Shown piece by piece: positions 15,964 through 25,003 of a stretch of 64,000 bases of DNA. This DNA is from JABDPF01 sp037384065 (lineage in GTDB: Bacteria > Pseudomonadota > Gammaproteobacteria > Xanthomonadales > SZUA-36). The stretch covers positions 1 through 64,000 of the forward strand of contig JARROJ010000007.1 of NCBI GenBank assembly GCA_037384065.1, written 5' to 3'. The notes below the pieces were generated by a model. The model did no database searches, was not told where the DNA came from, and worked only from the letters and a program-made list of their open reading frames with translations. The first letter of the stretch is position 1. The number at the start of each line of letters is the position of its first letter. The translations under genes and the position numbers were made by a program.

Positions 15964-16431
15964 ATGACTACTTTTGATTTTTCACCCCTGTTTCGTACGT
16001 CCATCGGTTTCGACCGCCTGGCATCGCTGATGAATGCCGCGCACCGCGCGGAGACCGGCAACGGCTTCCCGCCGTACAACATCCAGAAAGCGGACGAAAA
16101 CCACTATCGCATCACGATGGCCGTGGCCGGGTTCTCGGAATCCGACCTCGACATCACGACCGAACACAACACGCTCACGGTCCGCGGCACGCGGCCGGAA
16201 GATCGCGATGACGAGGACAGCGGTTACCTGTACCGCGGCATCGCGACCCGGAACTTCGAGCGTCGCTTCAACCTGGCGGATCACGTCCGGGTTTCCGGTG
16301 CGCGGCTCGACAACGGCCTGCTGCACATCGAACTGGAGCGCGAGATTCCCGAAGAGATGAAACCGCGCAAGATCGAAATTCACGCTTCGGGAAACCTGAT
16401 CGAAAACACGTCGGAAGACAAGGCCGCGTAA
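15964..16431 (+). CDS. Small heat-shock protein, Hsp20/IbpA family
   Basis: A 155-residue chaperone. The alpha-crystallin domain covers about 38-130, from YNIQKADENHYRITMAVAGF to the signature RLDNGLLHIELERE; a short N-terminal arm and a polar C-terminal tail flank it. Such proteins hold unfolding clients for refolding by DnaK/ClpB. The ATG is preceded by AGGAGG at 8 nt, placed in the ROSE-like hairpin. The gene thus appears controlled twice: by a sigma-32 promoter and by temperature-dependent RNA melting. It is monocistronic, ending at a strong terminator. Confidence 0.93.
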   Translation: MTTFDFSPLFRTSIGFDRLASLMNAAHRAETGNGFPPYNIQKADENHYRITMAVAGFSESDLDITTEHNTLTVRGTRPEDRDDEDSGYLYRGIATRNFERRFNLADHVRVSGARLDNGLLHIELEREIPEEMKPRKIEIHASGNLIENTSEDKAA

Positions 16432-16465
16432 TTCGCCTCGCCGGTTTTCGCTGACGTGCGAACGA

Positions 16466-16496
16466 AAAAGGGCGCTGGCAACGGCGCCCTTTTTTT
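16466..16496 (+). terminator. Rho-independent terminator of hsp20
   Basis: AAGGGCGC (16468-16475) and GCGCCCTT (16484-16491) form an 8-bp stem with an 8-nt loop, followed by T to 16496. Confidence 0.88.
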
Positions 16497-16547
16497 GCAC
16501 TAGAATACGGGCTTCCCAATCGAGCTGCGGTCCGCCCCCTGAGAGTC

Positions 16548-17306
16548 GTGAGAAAGTACCTGTTCTGGCCCTACCAGGTCTACATGTGGTTGATTTTCGT
16601 GCCGCTGGCATCCCTCATCACGTTGGTGATGAGCACCGGTGCGGTCGTCTCCTCGTGGCTGGTCAACCCGGCATTCGGCAGCCGGGTGTTCGCGGTGACC
16701 TGGGCCCGCCTGGTGGCGTTCCTGACCCCGATCCGGGTGACGGTCGAAGGCGCCGACAACGCGGCGCGCGGGCGCAGCTACGTGGTGGCCTGCAATCACC
16801 AGAGCATGTGGGACATCATCGTCGTCTACGGCTTCCTGGACCTCGATCTGAAATGGGTGATGAAACGCGAACTGCGCAAGATCCCCGCGATCGGCATCGG
16901 CTGCGAGAAGGTCGGGCACATCTTCGTGGAGCGCAGCGACCCGAAGCAGGCCAACGCGGCCATCGCGGCGGCGCTGGAGCGGCTCGGCGAGGGCATCGGC
17001 ATCCTGTTTTTTCCCGAGGGCACGCGCAGCGACGACGGCCAGTTGCTGCCGTTCAAAAAGGGCGCGTTCCGGACCGCCATCGCCCAGGGTCTGCCCCTGC
17101 TGCCGGTGACGGTGACCGGCACCCGCGAGATTCTGCCGAGCCGGACGCTGGCGCTGTTTCCCGGCCGGGCGAAACTGACCGTTCACGAGCCGATCGATAC
17201 GCAGGGCATGGGGCCGGAGCAGGTCGACGAACTGATGGCGGAGGCGCGCCGCCGGATCCGGTCCGCGCTCCCGGCGCCTGCGGAACGAGACCGTGCCGCT
17301 CGATAA
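16548..17306 (+). CDS. plsC: 1-acyl-sn-glycerol-3-phosphate acyltransferase (PlsC type)
   Basis: A 252-residue membrane enzyme read from a GTG at 16548. Two hydrophobic segments (about 8-40) precede the acyltransferase domain with catalytic NHQSMWD (His84, Asp89) and the substrate-binding FPEGTRS near residue 155. It transfers an acyl chain to lysophosphatidic acid in phospholipid synthesis. A TAGAAT at 16501-16506 directly after the hsp20 terminator is a candidate -10, without a clear -35. The 3' end overlaps the rhomboid gene by 14 nt. Confidence 0.88.
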   Translation: MRKYLFWPYQVYMWLIFVPLASLITLVMSTGAVVSSWLVNPAFGSRVFAVTWARLVAFLTPIRVTVEGADNAARGRSYVVACNHQSMWDIIVVYGFLDLDLKWVMKRELRKIPAIGIGCEKVGHIFVERSDPKQANAAIAAALERLGEGIGILFFPEGTRSDDGQLLPFKKGAFRTAIAQGLPLLPVTVTGTREILPSRTLALFPGRAKLTVHEPIDTQGMGPEQVDELMAEARRRIRSALPAPAERDRAAR

Positions 17307-17991
17307 ACCCGATCCGCGCTACACGGCCTCGAAACGCGCCCAGCAGAACTTTCGCCTGGCGCTTCGAATTTCGCTCGTGTTCATCGGAATCCTCTGGGCG
17401 ATCTTCATCGTCGACCAGGTTCTGGGTCTCGGTCTGACGCGGTTCGGTCTGCGACCGGGATCCGTCGCCGGTCTGGTCGGGATCGTCACCGCCCCGCTGC
17501 TGCACGCCAACGTGCCGCATATCCTGTCGAACACGCTGCCGCTGCTGATCTCCGCGACCGCGATGCTGTACCTGTACCCCAATTCGGCGCTGCGCGTGGT
17601 TCCGGCCATCTGGCTCGGCTCCGGCGCGCTGGCCTGGCTGATCGGCCGCCCGAACATCCATGTGGGGGCTTCCGGATTGATCTACGGCTTGCTCGCCTAC
17701 GTGTTCATCAGCGGCATCCTGCGGCGCGACATGCGCTCGATATCGGTCTCCCTGCTGGTCGGCTTCCTGTACGGATCGATGGTCTGGGGCGTGCTGCCCA
17801 CGCGCCCCCAGATGTCCTGGGAGATGCACCTGGGCGGCGCCCTGGTCGGCGGGGTGCTGGCCTTCCTGTTCCGCGCCTGGGATCGCGTGCCGGTGCTTCG
17901 GTACGAGTGGGAGGACGATGACCGCGTGCCGGACTGGTATCCGGAGCACGATCCGGACGACGACAACGACCGCGAGGACGACGCGCGGTGA
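17293..17991 (+). CDS. Rhomboid-family intramembrane serine protease
   Basis: A 232-residue protein with about six membrane helices. The catalytic dyad is Ser127 in GASGLIYG and His179 in SWEMHLGG; the second-helix HANVPHILSN (His71, His76, Asn80) provides the oxyanion residues. The C-terminal 40 residues are extremely acidic (DDDNDREDD), an extension outside the core fold. It cleaves membrane-spanning substrates; the partner is unknown. The GTG start overlaps plsC, and the stop overlaps the next start (GTGA). Confidence 0.88.
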   Translation: MPLDKPDPRYTASKRAQQNFRLALRISLVFIGILWAIFIVDQVLGLGLTRFGLRPGSVAGLVGIVTAPLLHANVPHILSNTLPLLISATAMLYLYPNSALRVVPAIWLGSGALAWLIGRPNIHVGASGLIYGLLAYVFISGILRRDMRSISVSLLVGFLYGSMVWGVLPTRPQMSWEMHLGGALVGGVLAFLFRAWDRVPVLRYEWEDDDRVPDWYPEHDPDDDNDREDDAR

Positions 17992-19013
17992 TTGCCCGGA
18001 TTCTGCTGGCGCTGGTCCTGGCGCTCGTGCTGTTCCTCGCGGCCGGCTTCCTGTTGCCGCGTGCGGTGCAGGTCGAGCGCAGCGTCGTCATCGAACGACC
18101 GCCGGCGACCGTGCACGGCCTGGTCGACGGCTTTGCGACGTTTCCGGCCTGGTCGCCGTGGATGGAACGTGATCCCGCCATGCAGTACACGATCAGCGAG
18201 CCCGCCTCGGGCGTCGGCGCCCGGTTCGAGTGGCGCGGAGACCCGCGCCAGGTCGGCTCCGGCGCGCAGGAGGTCGTCGCCAGCGAGCCCTATCGCTCGG
18301 TGGAATTGCGTATCGACAGCGACCAGCTCGGAACGGCGCGGACCCGCTTCACGGTCGAACGCCGGGCCGGCGGAGCGCGCCTGACCTGGCGTTACGAAGC
18401 GGATTTGCTGCAGAGCGACGGCCTTATCCGGGGAATTTTCGATCGCTGGTTCGGCCTGTTCTATGCGCGCTGGATCGCACGCGATCTGGAGCAGGGCCTG
18501 GCGCGCCTGGCGCGCCTCGCAGCGACGCTGCCACGGGCCGATTATTCGGGGCTGCGCATCGAGCGCGTCACGGTGGCGGCCCGGGACATCGCCTACCTGA
18601 CCGCCTTTGAGGGCCCGCCGGGGCAGCCGGTCGAAAACGAACTGGCCGCGGCGTACCGGGCGCTTCTGGCCGCGATCGACGAACAGGGGATCGACCGGTC
18701 CGGTCAGCCCCTGTCGATCACGCGCGCCGTGGCTGAAAAATGGCGGATCGACGCCGCGGTTCCGATTGACGTTGCGGTCGTCGTTCCGCTGCCGCCGGTC
18801 CGTTTCGGACAATCGCCGTCGGGCGCCGCCGTCCGGGTGCTGCATCGCGGCCCGTACGCGGACATCGCGCCCGTGTACGGCAAGATCGCGGCGTGGTTGT
18901 CCGTACGCGGACTGCGCGAGGGCGGCGTGACGTGGGAGCAGTACCTGTCCGATCCGCTCGTGACGCCCCCGGAAGAACGTGAAACGGTGGTTTACGTCCT
19001 GTTGGCGGAGTGA
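17988..19013 (+). CDS. Membrane-anchored SRPBCC domain fused to GyrI-like domain
   Basis: A 341-residue protein. One N-terminal membrane helix (about 3-22) is followed by a polyketide-cyclase-like SRPBCC domain (about 30-175: FATFPAWSPWMERDPAM, RFEWRGDPRQVG) and a GyrI-like ligand-binding domain (about 190-341: VLHRGPYADIAPVYGKI). This combination is known in proteobacteria without an assigned ligand. It probably binds a small hydrophobic molecule on the periplasmic side. Start GTG at 17988 overlaps the rhomboid stop, suggesting translational coupling. Confidence 0.7.
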   Translation: MIARILLALVLALVLFLAAGFLLPRAVQVERSVVIERPPATVHGLVDGFATFPAWSPWMERDPAMQYTISEPASGVGARFEWRGDPRQVGSGAQEVVASEPYRSVELRIDSDQLGTARTRFTVERRAGGARLTWRYEADLLQSDGLIRGIFDRWFGLFYARWIARDLEQGLARLARLAATLPRADYSGLRIERVTVAARDIAYLTAFEGPPGQPVENELAAAYRALLAAIDEQGIDRSGQPLSITRAVAEKWRIDAAVPIDVAVVVPLPPVRFGQSPSGAAVRVLHRGPYADIAPVYGKIAAWLSVRGLREGGVTWEQYLSDPLVTPPEERETVVYVLLAE

Positions 19014-19017
19014 GCGG

Positions 19018-19743
19018 TCACCAGCGTTCCGGCTGGAGGCGCGATGGGCGCCAGAACGCGGCGTCCACGACTTTGTCTACGAGGCGCTCGAGTTCGGCTT
19101 CGAACGCTTCGCGCGCGATGCGTTCGGCCCCCATGCGCAACAGGTGGTCGTTCTCGACCTGGCAGTCCAGCAGACCGTAGCCGTGCGCCGCGAGCAGGCG
19201 GCACAGGGCGATGAGGGCGATCTTGCTCGCGTCCGTGCGTCGGCTGAACATCGATTCGCCGAAAAACACGCCGCCGAGGGCCAGTCCGTAGATACCGCCG
19301 GCCAGTTCACCGTCCGCCCACACTTCGAGCGAGTGCGCATGTCCCCTGCGGTGCAGCGTCGTGTAGGCATCGGCCATCCCCGGCGTGATCCAGGTGCCCT
19401 CGTCGGCGCTGCGGGGCGCCGCGCAGCCTTCGATCACGGCTGCGAAGGCCGTATCCAGGGTCAGGTCGTACACCCCGCTGTTGTAGCGCCGGCGGGTTCG
19501 CTTCGAGACGTGGACCCGGTCCGGGCGGATGATGCAGCGCGGTGCGGGGCTCCACCACAGGATGGGTTGGCCGTCCGAGTACCACGGGAAGATGCCGCGA
19601 CGGTAGGCGGCGAGCAGACGGTCCGGTTCCAGTCCGCCGCCCCAGGCGAGCAGTCCGTTCGGTGTATCGAGCGCCCGGGCGGTGGGTGGAAACGGCGCGT
19701 GTGGATCGTCACCGAGTTTCGGCAGAATGATCTCGCCGCTCAT
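19018..19743 (-). CDS. aat: Leucyl/phenylalanyl-tRNA-protein transferase
   Basis: A 241-residue protein from the ATG at 19743 (MSGEIILPKLGDDPHAPFP). Signature segments are NGLLAWGGGLEPDRLLAAYRRG, IFPWYSDGQPILWWSP, WITPGMADAY, HAHSLEVW and GGVFFGESMFS. Aat attaches Leu or Phe to proteins with N-terminal Arg or Lys, marking them for ClpS/ClpAP degradation. The ATG overlaps the stop of the upstream gene (ATGA), and the gene converges on the GyrI-like gene with a 4-nt gap. Confidence 0.94.
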   Translation of the reverse strand: MSGEIILPKLGDDPHAPFPPTARALDTPNGLLAWGGGLEPDRLLAAYRRGIFPWYSDGQPILWWSPAPRCIIRPDRVHVSKRTRRRYNSGVYDLTLDTAFAAVIEGCAAPRSADEGTWITPGMADAYTTLHRRGHAHSLEVWADGELAGGIYGLALGGVFFGESMFSRRTDASKIALIALCRLLAAHGYGLLDCQVENDHLLRMGAERIAREAFEAELERLVDKVVDAAFWRPSRLQPERW

Positions 19744-20888
19744 TCCAGGTCGCGGCGGAACGGACTCATTTCCTGCGCCCGCTCGCGGTACTCGGCCATC
19801 CATTCGTGCTCGCGCTCGAGGTGCGCCGCGATCGCGGCGCGAAATCCGTCATGCGCCACGAAGTGGCAGGATCGGGTCGCCGACGGCAGGAAACCGCGGC
19901 CGATCTTGTGTTCGCCCTGGGCTCCCGACTCGAACACGTCGATACCGTGGCGGATGCAGAACTCGATGCCCTGGTAGTAGGCGACCTCGAAATGCAGACC
20001 GGGCAGATCCTCGGTGCAGCCCCAGTAGCGACCGTAGAGTCGGCCGCCGCCGGCCAGGAAGACCGCCATGGCGATCCGTTGCCCGTTCCGTTCGGCGAAG
20101 GCGACCTGCAGACCGTCGGCGAGTTCGCGCGCGAGCAACGCGAAGAATGCCGGACGCAGGGCGGGGTAGTTGCCGTACTGCTGAAACGTATCGATGTAGC
20201 AGGCGTAGACGAAGTCGAGGTCGTCCGCGTCGAGTTCGCGGCCGGACCGCCACCGGACCGTTACGCCGGAACGCTGCAGCTGCGCGCGCTCGCGTCGAAT
20301 GTTCTTGCGCTTGCGTGACCGGAGGTCGGCCAGGAAGTCATCGAAGGCGCCGTAGCCGCGGTTGCGCCAGTGGAATTGCCAGTCGTGGCGTTGCAGCAGG
20401 CCTCGCTCGGCAAGGATATCCAGATCCTCCCGCTCGACGAAATTGCAGTGCCAGCTGGAGAACCCGTGGTCGTTACATTCGCGCATGGCGAGATCGACCA
20501 GTGCGCGCCGCAGTGCCTTCGGGTCGGGATGGTCGCGAGCGACCATGAGGCGCGGCCCGGTGACCGGCGAGTAGGGCACGCCGGTCAGCAGCTTGGGGTA
20601 GTACGCGTACCCGTTGCGCTGGTAGGCATCGGCCCAGGCCCAGTCGAACACGAACTCGCCGTGGGAATTGTTCTTCGCATAGGTCGGCGCGAAGGCGACC
20701 AGGCGGTCGTTCGCGTACAGGGCCAGGTGGTGGGGCGACCAGCCCGCATGCGGGCCGATCGAGCCGGTCGATTCGAGACCGGCGAGAAAGGCGTAGGAGA
20801 CGAACGGGTTGTCGCGGTGCTCGAGCCGCGCCCAGTCCTCCGGGGCGACGGCGGAGAGAGACGGGATGATGCGCGGTTCGATCGCCAC
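19740..20888 (-). CDS. GNAT/FemAB-like acyltransferase family protein (DUF482)
   Basis: A 382-residue protein. Segments DNPFVSYAFLAGLESTGSIG, WAWADAYQRNGYAYYPKLL, SSWHCNFVE, RRERAQL and HIGRGFLPSATRSCHF-like text near the C-terminus (KIGRGFLPSATRSCHF) are characteristic of the DUF482 family, sometimes called peptidoglycan-recognition or FemAB-like. The fold is a double GNAT. The substrate is not known. It is commonly found next to aat, as here, which hints at a link with aminoacyl-tRNA-dependent transfer (inference). Confidence 0.75.
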   Translation of the reverse strand: MAIEPRIIPSLSAVAPEDWARLEHRDNPFVSYAFLAGLESTGSIGPHAGWSPHHLALYANDRLVAFAPTYAKNNSHGEFVFDWAWADAYQRNGYAYYPKLLTGVPYSPVTGPRLMVARDHPDPKALRRALVDLAMRECNDHGFSSWHCNFVEREDLDILAERGLLQRHDWQFHWRNRGYGAFDDFLADLRSRKRKNIRRERAQLQRSGVTVRWRSGRELDADDLDFVYACYIDTFQQYGNYPALRPAFFALLARELADGLQVAFAERNGQRIAMAVFLAGGGRLYGRYWGCTEDLPGLHFEVAYYQGIEFCIRHGIDVFESGAQGEHKIGRGFLPSATRSCHFVAHDGFRAAIAAHLEREHEWMAEYRERAQEMSPFRRDLE

Positions 20889-20903
20889 CGGGCCGGAAAC
20901 GGG

Positions 20904-21857
20904 TTACTCCTGCTCGTCCAGCCAGCGCTCGGCGTCGAGCGCGGCCATGCAGCCGAAGCCGGCGGACGTGATCGCCTGGCGGTAAACATGATCGGCCACG
21001 TCGCCCGCGGCGAAGACGCCCGGTACGCTGGTCGCCGTGGCATAGCCGTCCGTTCCGCTGCGCACGGTGATGTAACCGCCCACCATGTCGATCTGGTCCT
21101 TGAAGATGCCCGTGTTCGGCTTGTGCCCGACCGCGATGAACACCCCGGCCAGGTCGATCTCGGTGGTTTCGTCGGTCTTCACGTTGCGGATCCGCATGCC
21201 GGTCACGCCGCTGTCGTCGCCGAGCACCTCGTCGAGCACGTGGTCCCAGGCGATGGTCACGTTGCCGTTGGCTTCGCGGTCGAAGATCCGGTCCTGCAGG
21301 ATCTTCTCGGCGCGCAATTCGTCACGGCGATGCACCAGAACGACCTCGGAGGCGATGTTCGAAAGGTAGAGGGCTTCCTCGACGGCCGTGTTGCCGCCGC
21401 CGATCACGGCCACCTTGCGACCGCGGTAGAAGAACCCGTCGCAGGTCGCGCAGGCCGAGACCCCCTTGCCCTTGAAGGCTTCTTCGGAGGGCAGGCCGAG
21501 GTACATGGCGCTGGCGCCGGTGGCGATGACGATCGCGTCCGCGGTATAGACACCCGAGTCCCCTTCCAGGCGGAACGGGCGGGTGCTGAGGTCCGTGGTG
21601 TGGATGTGGTCGAAAACGATCTCGGCCTCGAAGCGCTGGGTGTGCTTGAGCATGTCCTCCATCAGTTCGGGACCCTGCAGTTCCGCGTGCCCGCCCGGCC
21701 AGTTTTCCACCTCGGTCGTGGTGGTGAGCTGTCCGCCCTGTTCCAGGCCGGTGATCAGCATCGGCTCGAGGTTGGCCCGCGCGGCGTAAATGGCCGCGGT
21801 GTAACCGGCCGGGCCCGAGCCGATGACCACGAGGCGGCTGTGCTTCGCATCGCTCAT
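20904..21857 (-). CDS. trxB: Thioredoxin-disulfide reductase
   Basis: A 317-residue flavoenzyme from the ATG at 21857 (GGAG at 9 nt). FAD-binding GSGPAGYTAAIYAARA, the redox pair CATC in SACATCDGFFYRG, NADPH-binding VIGGGNTAVEEALYL, and the C-terminal FAD motif GVFAAGDVADHVYRQ are all present. It uses NADPH to keep thioredoxin reduced in the cytoplasm. It is divergent from ftsK, a widespread proteobacterial arrangement (trxB-lrp-ftsK in E. coli) but here without lrp between them. Confidence 0.96.
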   Translation of the reverse strand: MSDAKHSRLVVIGSGPAGYTAAIYAARANLEPMLITGLEQGGQLTTTTEVENWPGGHAELQGPELMEDMLKHTQRFEAEIVFDHIHTTDLSTRPFRLEGDSGVYTADAIVIATGASAMYLGLPSEEAFKGKGVSACATCDGFFYRGRKVAVIGGGNTAVEEALYLSNIASEVVLVHRRDELRAEKILQDRIFDREANGNVTIAWDHVLDEVLGDDSGVTGMRIRNVKTDETTEIDLAGVFIAVGHKPNTGIFKDQIDMVGGYITVRSGTDGYATATSVPGVFAAGDVADHVYRQAITSAGFGCMAALDAERWLDEQE

Positions 21858-21916
21858 GTATAATCGCTCCAGAAATTTTGATCGGATGTATGCTGACTCG
21901 GATATGGGGTCATTAT

Positions 21917-21933
21917 GCGTTGAAATCCAACGC
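21917..21933. promoter_or_regulatory. Palindrome in the trxB-ftsK divergent control region
   Basis: GCGTTG (21917-21922) and CAACGC (21928-21933) are a perfect 6-bp inverted repeat around AAATC. It overlaps a TTGAAA (21920-21925) that could be the -35 of the ftsK promoter. It may be an operator; the regulator is unknown. Confidence 0.35.
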
Positions 21934-21970
21934 GCAATCCAGACGATTCTAAGGACAGGGAAGCACCAGT

Positions 21971-24295
21971 TTGCCGCAAGCCAAGAAGAAATCCCGAAGC
22001 GCCGTTCCGGAAGCACAACAGATCACCCACAGACTCAGCGAGAGCTTCTTCATCCTGACGTTGCTGCTGGCCGTCTTCCTGCTGGCCTGCCTCGCCAGTT
22101 ACGATCCCGCGGATCCCGGCCCGTTCAACACCGTCGCCTCCGACCAGGTCAACAACCTGGGCCGCGTGCTCGGCGCCTGGCTCGCCAACGCGCTGCTGTT
22201 TCTGACCGGCTACCTGGCCTGGACGGTTCCCGTGGTGGTCGCCTATGGCGGCTGGCTGGTGTACACCCGGCTCGGCAAACCGATCGACAAGGCCGGCCCG
22301 GCCGAGTGGTTCGCGCGCCTGACCGGGCTGTTGCTGTTCATCTTTTCGGCCAGCGGGCTGGCCCATCTGCACACGCTGCCGCCGGCGGGTTCGATGCCGG
22401 CGGGTGGGGGTGGCATCGTCGGCGTGCAGGTCGCCACGCCGCTGGCGGAGATCGCCGGACTGCTGGGCTCGACGCTGTTCCTGCTCTCGCTGCTGCTGGT
22501 GGGGCTGACCCTGTTCGCCGGCATCTCCTGGTTCCGCGTCATGGATGTGACCGGCAAATACACGCTGCAGGCGCTCGCCTGGCTCAGCACCTCGGTGGTG
22601 GGGCTGAGGGACTGGCTGGCCGGACGGCGGGCCAAGGCGCAGCGCGTCGAGGTGCGCAAGGCCGACTCGGTGCGTCAGAAGACCAAGCCGAAGCGCAAGA
22701 TCGAGCCGCAGATCGTCGCGCCGGACAGCCAGCCCAGCACCCGCGCGGTGAAGGAAAAGCAGCAGAAGCTGTTCAAGAACCTGCCGGCGGGCGAATTGCC
22801 GCCCCTGGACCTGCTTGACGACCCGCCGGAACAGGTCGAGGGCTACAGCACCGAAGTGCTCGAGGCCCTGTCGCGGCAGGTCGAGCTCAAGCTGTCCGAC
22901 TTCGGCGTGCAGGCGGACGTGGTCGAAGTCCATCCCGGACCGGTCATCACGCGCTTCGAGCTGCAACCGGCCGCCGGGGTGAAGTCGGCGCAGATCAGCA
23001 ACCTGGCCAAGGACCTGGCCCGCGGACTCAGCGTGATTTCGGTGCGGGTCGTGGAGGTCATTCCGGGCAAGACCACGATCGGCCTGGAAATTCCCAACAG
23101 CGTTCGGCACACGGTTTACCTGTCCGAGATCATGCGCTCGGAACTGTTCGACCGTTCGTCCTCCGCGCTGACCCTCGCGCTGGGTAAGAGCATCGGCGGC
23201 AACCCCGTCATCGCCGACATCGCGAAGATGCCGCACGTACTCGTCGCCGGCACCACCGGCTCGGGCAAGTCGGTCGCGCTGAACGCGATGATCCTGAGCC
23301 TGCTGTACAAGGCGACGCCGGACCGGGTGCGCCTGATCATGATCGATCCGAAGATGCTGGAACTCTCGGTTTACGAGGGCATTCCGCACCTGCTGGCGCC
23401 GGTCGTGACCGACATGAAGGAAGCGGCCAACGCGCTGCGCTGGTGCGTGGCGGAGATGGAGCGGCGCTATCGCCTGATGGCCTCGCTGGGTGTGCGTAAC
23501 CTGTCCGGATTCAACAAGAAGGTGCGCGAGGCCGCCGAGAAGGGCGAGCCGTTGAAGGATCCCGTCTGGCAGCCGGAGTTGCCGGACGGCGACGAGGAAC
23601 GTCCGGTGCTCGAGGCCTTGCCGTACATCGTCGTCGTGATCGACGAGTTCGCCGACCTGATGATGATCGTCGGCAAGAAGATCGAAGAGTTGATCGCGCG
23701 CCTGGCGCAAAAAGCCCGCGCGGCCGGCATCCACCTGATCGTGGCGACGCAGCGGCCGTCGGTCGACGTCATCACTGGTCTGATCAAGGCCAATATTCCG
23801 GCGCGAATCGCGTTCCAGGTTTCTTCGCGGGTGGATTCGCGCACGATTCTCGACCAGATGGGCGCCGAGCAGTTGCTGGGTCACGGCGACATGCTTTACC
23901 TGCCGCCGGGCTCTGCGCTGCCCGAGCGCATCCACGGCGCTTTCGTCGGCGACAACGAGGTGCATGCCATCGTCAAATACCTGAGTCAGTTTGGCGAGCC
24001 GGAGTACGTCGAGGGCGTGCTGAACGAGACGCAGATGACGACTGACGGCATGTCCATCGGCGCGACGGGCCTGCCGGAATCGCCCGACGCCGAGCAGGAC
24101 GAACTGTACGACCAGGCGGTCGCCTTCGTGACCGAGTCCCGCCGCGCATCGATTTCCAGCGTCCAGCGGCAACTGCGCATCGGCTACAACCGCGCGGCGC
24201 GGCTGGTCGAGGAAATGGAGGCCGCCGGCGTGGTCAGCCCCCCCGAACACAACGGGCAGCGCGAAGTGCTGGCGCCGCCGCCGCCCCGCGACTGA
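21971..24295 (+). CDS. ftsK: DNA translocase FtsK
   Basis: A 774-residue protein read from TTG at 21971. Four membrane helices lie in about 25-190. A short basic linker (about 200-290) replaces the long Pro/Gln linker of E. coli FtsK. The RecA-like motor has Walker A GTTGSGKS near residue 428 and Walker B VVIDEFADLMMI. The C-terminal winged helix (gamma domain) RRASISSVQRQLRIGYNRAA recognises polar KOPS sequences. FtsK pumps the terminus DNA through the division septum and activates XerCD. It is followed 3 nt later by lolA. Confidence 0.95.
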   Translation: MPQAKKKSRSAVPEAQQITHRLSESFFILTLLLAVFLLACLASYDPADPGPFNTVASDQVNNLGRVLGAWLANALLFLTGYLAWTVPVVVAYGGWLVYTRLGKPIDKAGPAEWFARLTGLLLFIFSASGLAHLHTLPPAGSMPAGGGGIVGVQVATPLAEIAGLLGSTLFLLSLLLVGLTLFAGISWFRVMDVTGKYTLQALAWLSTSVVGLRDWLAGRRAKAQRVEVRKADSVRQKTKPKRKIEPQIVAPDSQPSTRAVKEKQQKLFKNLPAGELPPLDLLDDPPEQVEGYSTEVLEALSRQVELKLSDFGVQADVVEVHPGPVITRFELQPAAGVKSAQISNLAKDLARGLSVISVRVVEVIPGKTTIGLEIPNSVRHTVYLSEIMRSELFDRSSSALTLALGKSIGGNPVIADIAKMPHVLVAGTTGSGKSVALNAMILSLLYKATPDRVRLIMIDPKMLELSVYEGIPHLLAPVVTDMKEAANALRWCVAEMERRYRLMASLGVRNLSGFNKKVREAAEKGEPLKDPVWQPELPDGDEERPVLEALPYIVVVIDEFADLMMIVGKKIEELIARLAQKARAAGIHLIVATQRPSVDVITGLIKANIPARIAFQVSSRVDSRTILDQMGAEQLLGHGDMLYLPPGSALPERIHGAFVGDNEVHAIVKYLSQFGEPEYVEGVLNETQMTTDGMSIGATGLPESPDAEQDELYDQAVAFVTESRRASISSVQRQLRIGYNRAARLVEEMEAAGVVSPPEHNGQREVLAPPPPRD

Positions 24296-24298
24296 GCC

Positions 24299-24973
24299 GT
24301 GTTCCGCAGGGCGACAGGGATCAACCGTGGCCTGGCCGTCGGCGTCGTGCTGCTGTTGGCGTTGGCGTTGCAGCCGGCGCACGCATCCGGGCTCGGCGCA
24401 CGGGCGCAACTCGAGGCGTTCAGTTCCGGCCTGGACCGGCTCGCGGCGGCGTTCAGCCAGACCATCGTCAGCCGCGACGGCGTCGTGCAGGACGCCAGCG
24501 AGGGGCAGGTCTGGCTCGCCCGGCCGAACCGCTTCCGCTGGGTCTACGGGGGCGATTTTCCGGAAATCGTCGTGGCCGATGGCGAGAAGATCTGGATGTA
24601 CGACGAAGCGCTCGAGCAGGTCACGGTGCGCGATCAGCAGGCCGCCACGGTCGATTCGCCGCTCGCGGTCCTGATGCAACCGGAACTGCTGGAGCGCGAG
24701 TTCGAGGTCCGCGAGGTGGGCGAGAGCGATTCGCTGCAGCTGCTCGAGCTTCGCGCCCGCGACGCCGAGGCCGAGTTCGAGCGCTTGATCCTGGGTTTGC
24801 GTGACGGGGCCCTGGAATTGCTGATCGTCGAAGATGCGTTCGGCTTACGCACCGAATTCCGCTTTCGAGCGATTGAACGCAACCCGGAACTCGATCCCGC
24901 CCTGTTCCGTTTTACGCCGCCGGCCGGCGTCGATGTCATCGGCGACCTACCGGGGCTGTCGGAAGCACGATAA
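24299..24973 (+). CDS. lolA: Outer-membrane lipoprotein carrier protein LolA
   Basis: A 224-residue periplasmic protein read from GTG at 24299. A signal peptide (about 1-29, ending HASG) is followed by the LolA half-barrel, with AAFSQTIVSRDG, WLARPNRFRWVY, VADGEKIWMYDEALEQVTV and FRFTPPAGVDVI. LolA shuttles lipoproteins from LolCDE to the outer membrane; lolC and lolD are encoded at 41-43 kb. The usual neighbour rarA is absent, and serS follows after 30 nt. Confidence 0.93.
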   Translation: MFRRATGINRGLAVGVVLLLALALQPAHASGLGARAQLEAFSSGLDRLAAAFSQTIVSRDGVVQDASEGQVWLARPNRFRWVYGGDFPEIVVADGEKIWMYDEALEQVTVRDQQAATVDSPLAVLMQPELLEREFEVREVGESDSLQLLELRARDAEAEFERLILGLRDGALELLIVEDAFGLRTEFRFRAIERNPELDPALFRFTPPAGVDVIGDLPGLSEAR

Positions 24974-25003
24974 ACTACAGCGCTTTCAGCGAAGAACCGG
25001 CCC

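Noticed and set aside
21854..24679. A 941-codon open frame on the minus strand opposite ftsK and lolA
   Set aside because: It is the antisense shadow of two well-supported genes; its product is His/Arg/Gln-rich low-complexity text with no domain, as expected from a GC-rich coding strand.
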